From positions 18,807-82,806 of the forward strand of contig NZ_JAICZA010000001.1 of NCBI RefSeq assembly GCF_025933915.1: a stretch of 64,000 nt of DNA, read 5' to 3'. The translations under genes and the position numbers were made by a program. Below, piece by piece: positions 63,427 to 64,000 of the stretch. The number at the start of each line of letters is the position of its first letter. Position 1 is the first letter of the stretch. Below the pieces are notes generated by a model. It saw nothing but the letters and a program-made list of their open reading frames with translations. It had not been told where the DNA came from and did not search any database. Origin of the DNA: Mycobacterium sp. Lineage in GTDB: Bacteria > Actinomycetota > Actinomycetes > Mycobacteriales > Mycobacteriaceae.

Positions 63427-63830
63427 TGACGGCTCCTGATCGGCCCACGATCGACGCAGACGGCCAAGCGTGGTGGTCGGCCGCGCAGGGCCGCCGGCTG
63501 ATGGTGAACGCCTGCCGGTCCTGCGGACAGACCTCGTTGTACGCCCGGCCGTTCTGTCCGCACTGTTGGGGTGAGGACGTCGTTCTGACACCGTCCGCCG
63601 GGCGCGCGCGGCTCTACACGTGGAGTGTCATCCACCAGAATGCCGCCCCTTTTGACGTACGCACGCCCTACGTGCTGGCGATGGTGGACCTCGAGGAGGG
63701 GCCGCGGCTGATGACGGTCGTGGAGAATTGCCGCGTCGAAGATCTGTGTGCTGACATGGAATTGGTGATCGCCTTTCGTGACGACGAGGACGGATTCGTC
63801 GTGCCGGTTTTCCATCCCGCCAACGGCTAG
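63426..63830 (+). CDS. DUF35 OB-fold zinc-ribbon protein
   Basis: 134 residues. An N-terminal zinc ribbon (ACRSCGQTSLYARPFCPHCW) and a C-terminal OB-fold (LYTWSVIHQNAAPF, VPVFHPANG). DUF35 proteins pair with thiolase-like partners as a stabilising or acyl-CoA-binding subunit, as ChsH2/DUF35 do with Ltp2 in steroid catabolism. The ATG overlaps the thiolase stop (TGATG), strongly suggesting the complex. Confidence 0.9.
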   Translation: MTAPDRPTIDADGQAWWSAAQGRRLMVNACRSCGQTSLYARPFCPHCWGEDVVLTPSAGRARLYTWSVIHQNAAPFDVRTPYVLAMVDLEEGPRLMTVVENCRVEDLCADMELVIAFRDDEDGFVVPVFHPANG

Positions 63831-63847
63831 GCCCCGCGGCAGACCTC

Positions 63848-64000
63848 TCACCCGGTGGTGGCGAGACGGTCGGCGAGCATCCGCTGGCGCCCAACGGACA
63901 GCGCATCGAGTTTGGTGCGGTCGACCTTGCCGTTGGCGTTGACGGGAAGCGGCTCGTCCCAGAACACAAGCTCTTCGGGCAGCTTGTATTTCGGCAGTCC
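63848..64000 (-). CDS. Acyl-CoA synthetase C-terminus (5' part outside window)
   Basis: Fifty codons on the minus strand, continuing beyond the window edge, end the reading frame. KYKLPEELVFWDEPLPVNANGKVDRTKL is the typical C-terminal domain of acyl-CoA synthetases, with the catalytic lysine in NANGKVDR. It would activate the substrate of the adjacent thiolase/aldolase cluster. Only the tail is visible, so the enzyme type (fatty, aromatic or steroid side chain) is unknown. Confidence 0.85.
   Translation of the reverse strand, partial: GLPKYKLPEELVFWDEPLPVNANGKVDRTKLDALSVGRQRMLADRLATTG

Noticed and set aside
62236-63591. A 451-codon minus-strand frame opposite the thiolase-like gene
   Set aside because: Thiolase and DUF35 features are on the plus strand with overlapping start and stop; the antisense frame lacks motifs.

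Overview
The window is high-GC actinobacterial DNA from a Mycobacterium, most likely non-tuberculous. The evidence is a PPE protein of the SVP type, a PapA-type acyltransferase, an MbtA-like siderophore ligase, a Tgs1-like wax ester/triacylglycerol synthase divergent from an Acg/Rv3131-type nitroreductase, an Rv1733c-like membrane protein, an FdxA ferredoxin, and many apparently leaderless or GTG starts. No rRNA, tRNA, CRISPR array or intact insertion sequence was recognised.

Layout. (1) 1-4.6 kb: end of an MbtA-like salicyl-AMP ligase, a class I DAHP synthase with what looks like an aromatic leader peptide and attenuator, and a malic enzyme. (2) 5.4-11 kb: a four-gene lipid operon (PapA-type acyltransferase, fused ABC-2 permease, second condensation-fold acyltransferase, polytopic membrane protein). 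(3) 11-13.7 kb: exported proteins including a PPE. (4) 13.7-46.5 kb: an island for nitric oxide, nitrite and redox stress. It holds a quinol-type NO reductase operon, an altered BKACE fold fused to a ferredoxin, a PucR regulator, FdxA, a membrane cytochrome b561-molybdopterin oxidoreductase, an extra cytochrome oxidase subunit I, a group III truncated globin, aconitase, AhpD-like and OsmC proteins, three hemerythrin-domain proteins, a membrane-fused copper nitrite reductase, Tgs1 and two Acg-type nitroreductases. (5) 46.5-64 kb: a catabolic region with a P450, acyl-CoA dehydrogenases, enoyl-CoA hydratases, a TetR regulator, an amidohydrolase, a 2-oxoglutarate dioxygenase, an HpaI-type aldolase, a thiolase-fold/DUF35 pair and the tail of an acyl-CoA ligase. 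A decayed RelJ/RelK toxin-antitoxin pair lies inside it.

How it may work together. The most notable signal is regulatory. Five promoters in the island carry one palindrome, TTTAYACAA-N6-TTGTRTAAA (one copy has N7): those of norB, the BKACE-ferredoxin gene, the fdxA/molybdopterin divergent pair, cupin-ctaD, and osmC-hemerythrin-ferredoxin. Three paralogous winged-helix regulators with a C-terminal C-x13-C-x31-35-C signature (SufR-like, probably iron-sulfur) sit in the island. Each lies beside a different palindrome and a different NO/nitrite module: fdxA plus the oxidoreductase; globin plus Acg nitroreductase; nitrite reductase plus hemerythrin-DUF2249. I infer a three-regulator network sensing NO or redox state through Fe-S clusters. 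It would control nitrite to NO (NirK), NO to N2O (qNor), NO scavenging (globin, hemerythrins) and replacement of NO-sensitive enzymes (aconitase, oxidase subunit). The operators and gene order are seen directly; the ligands and the NO link are inference.
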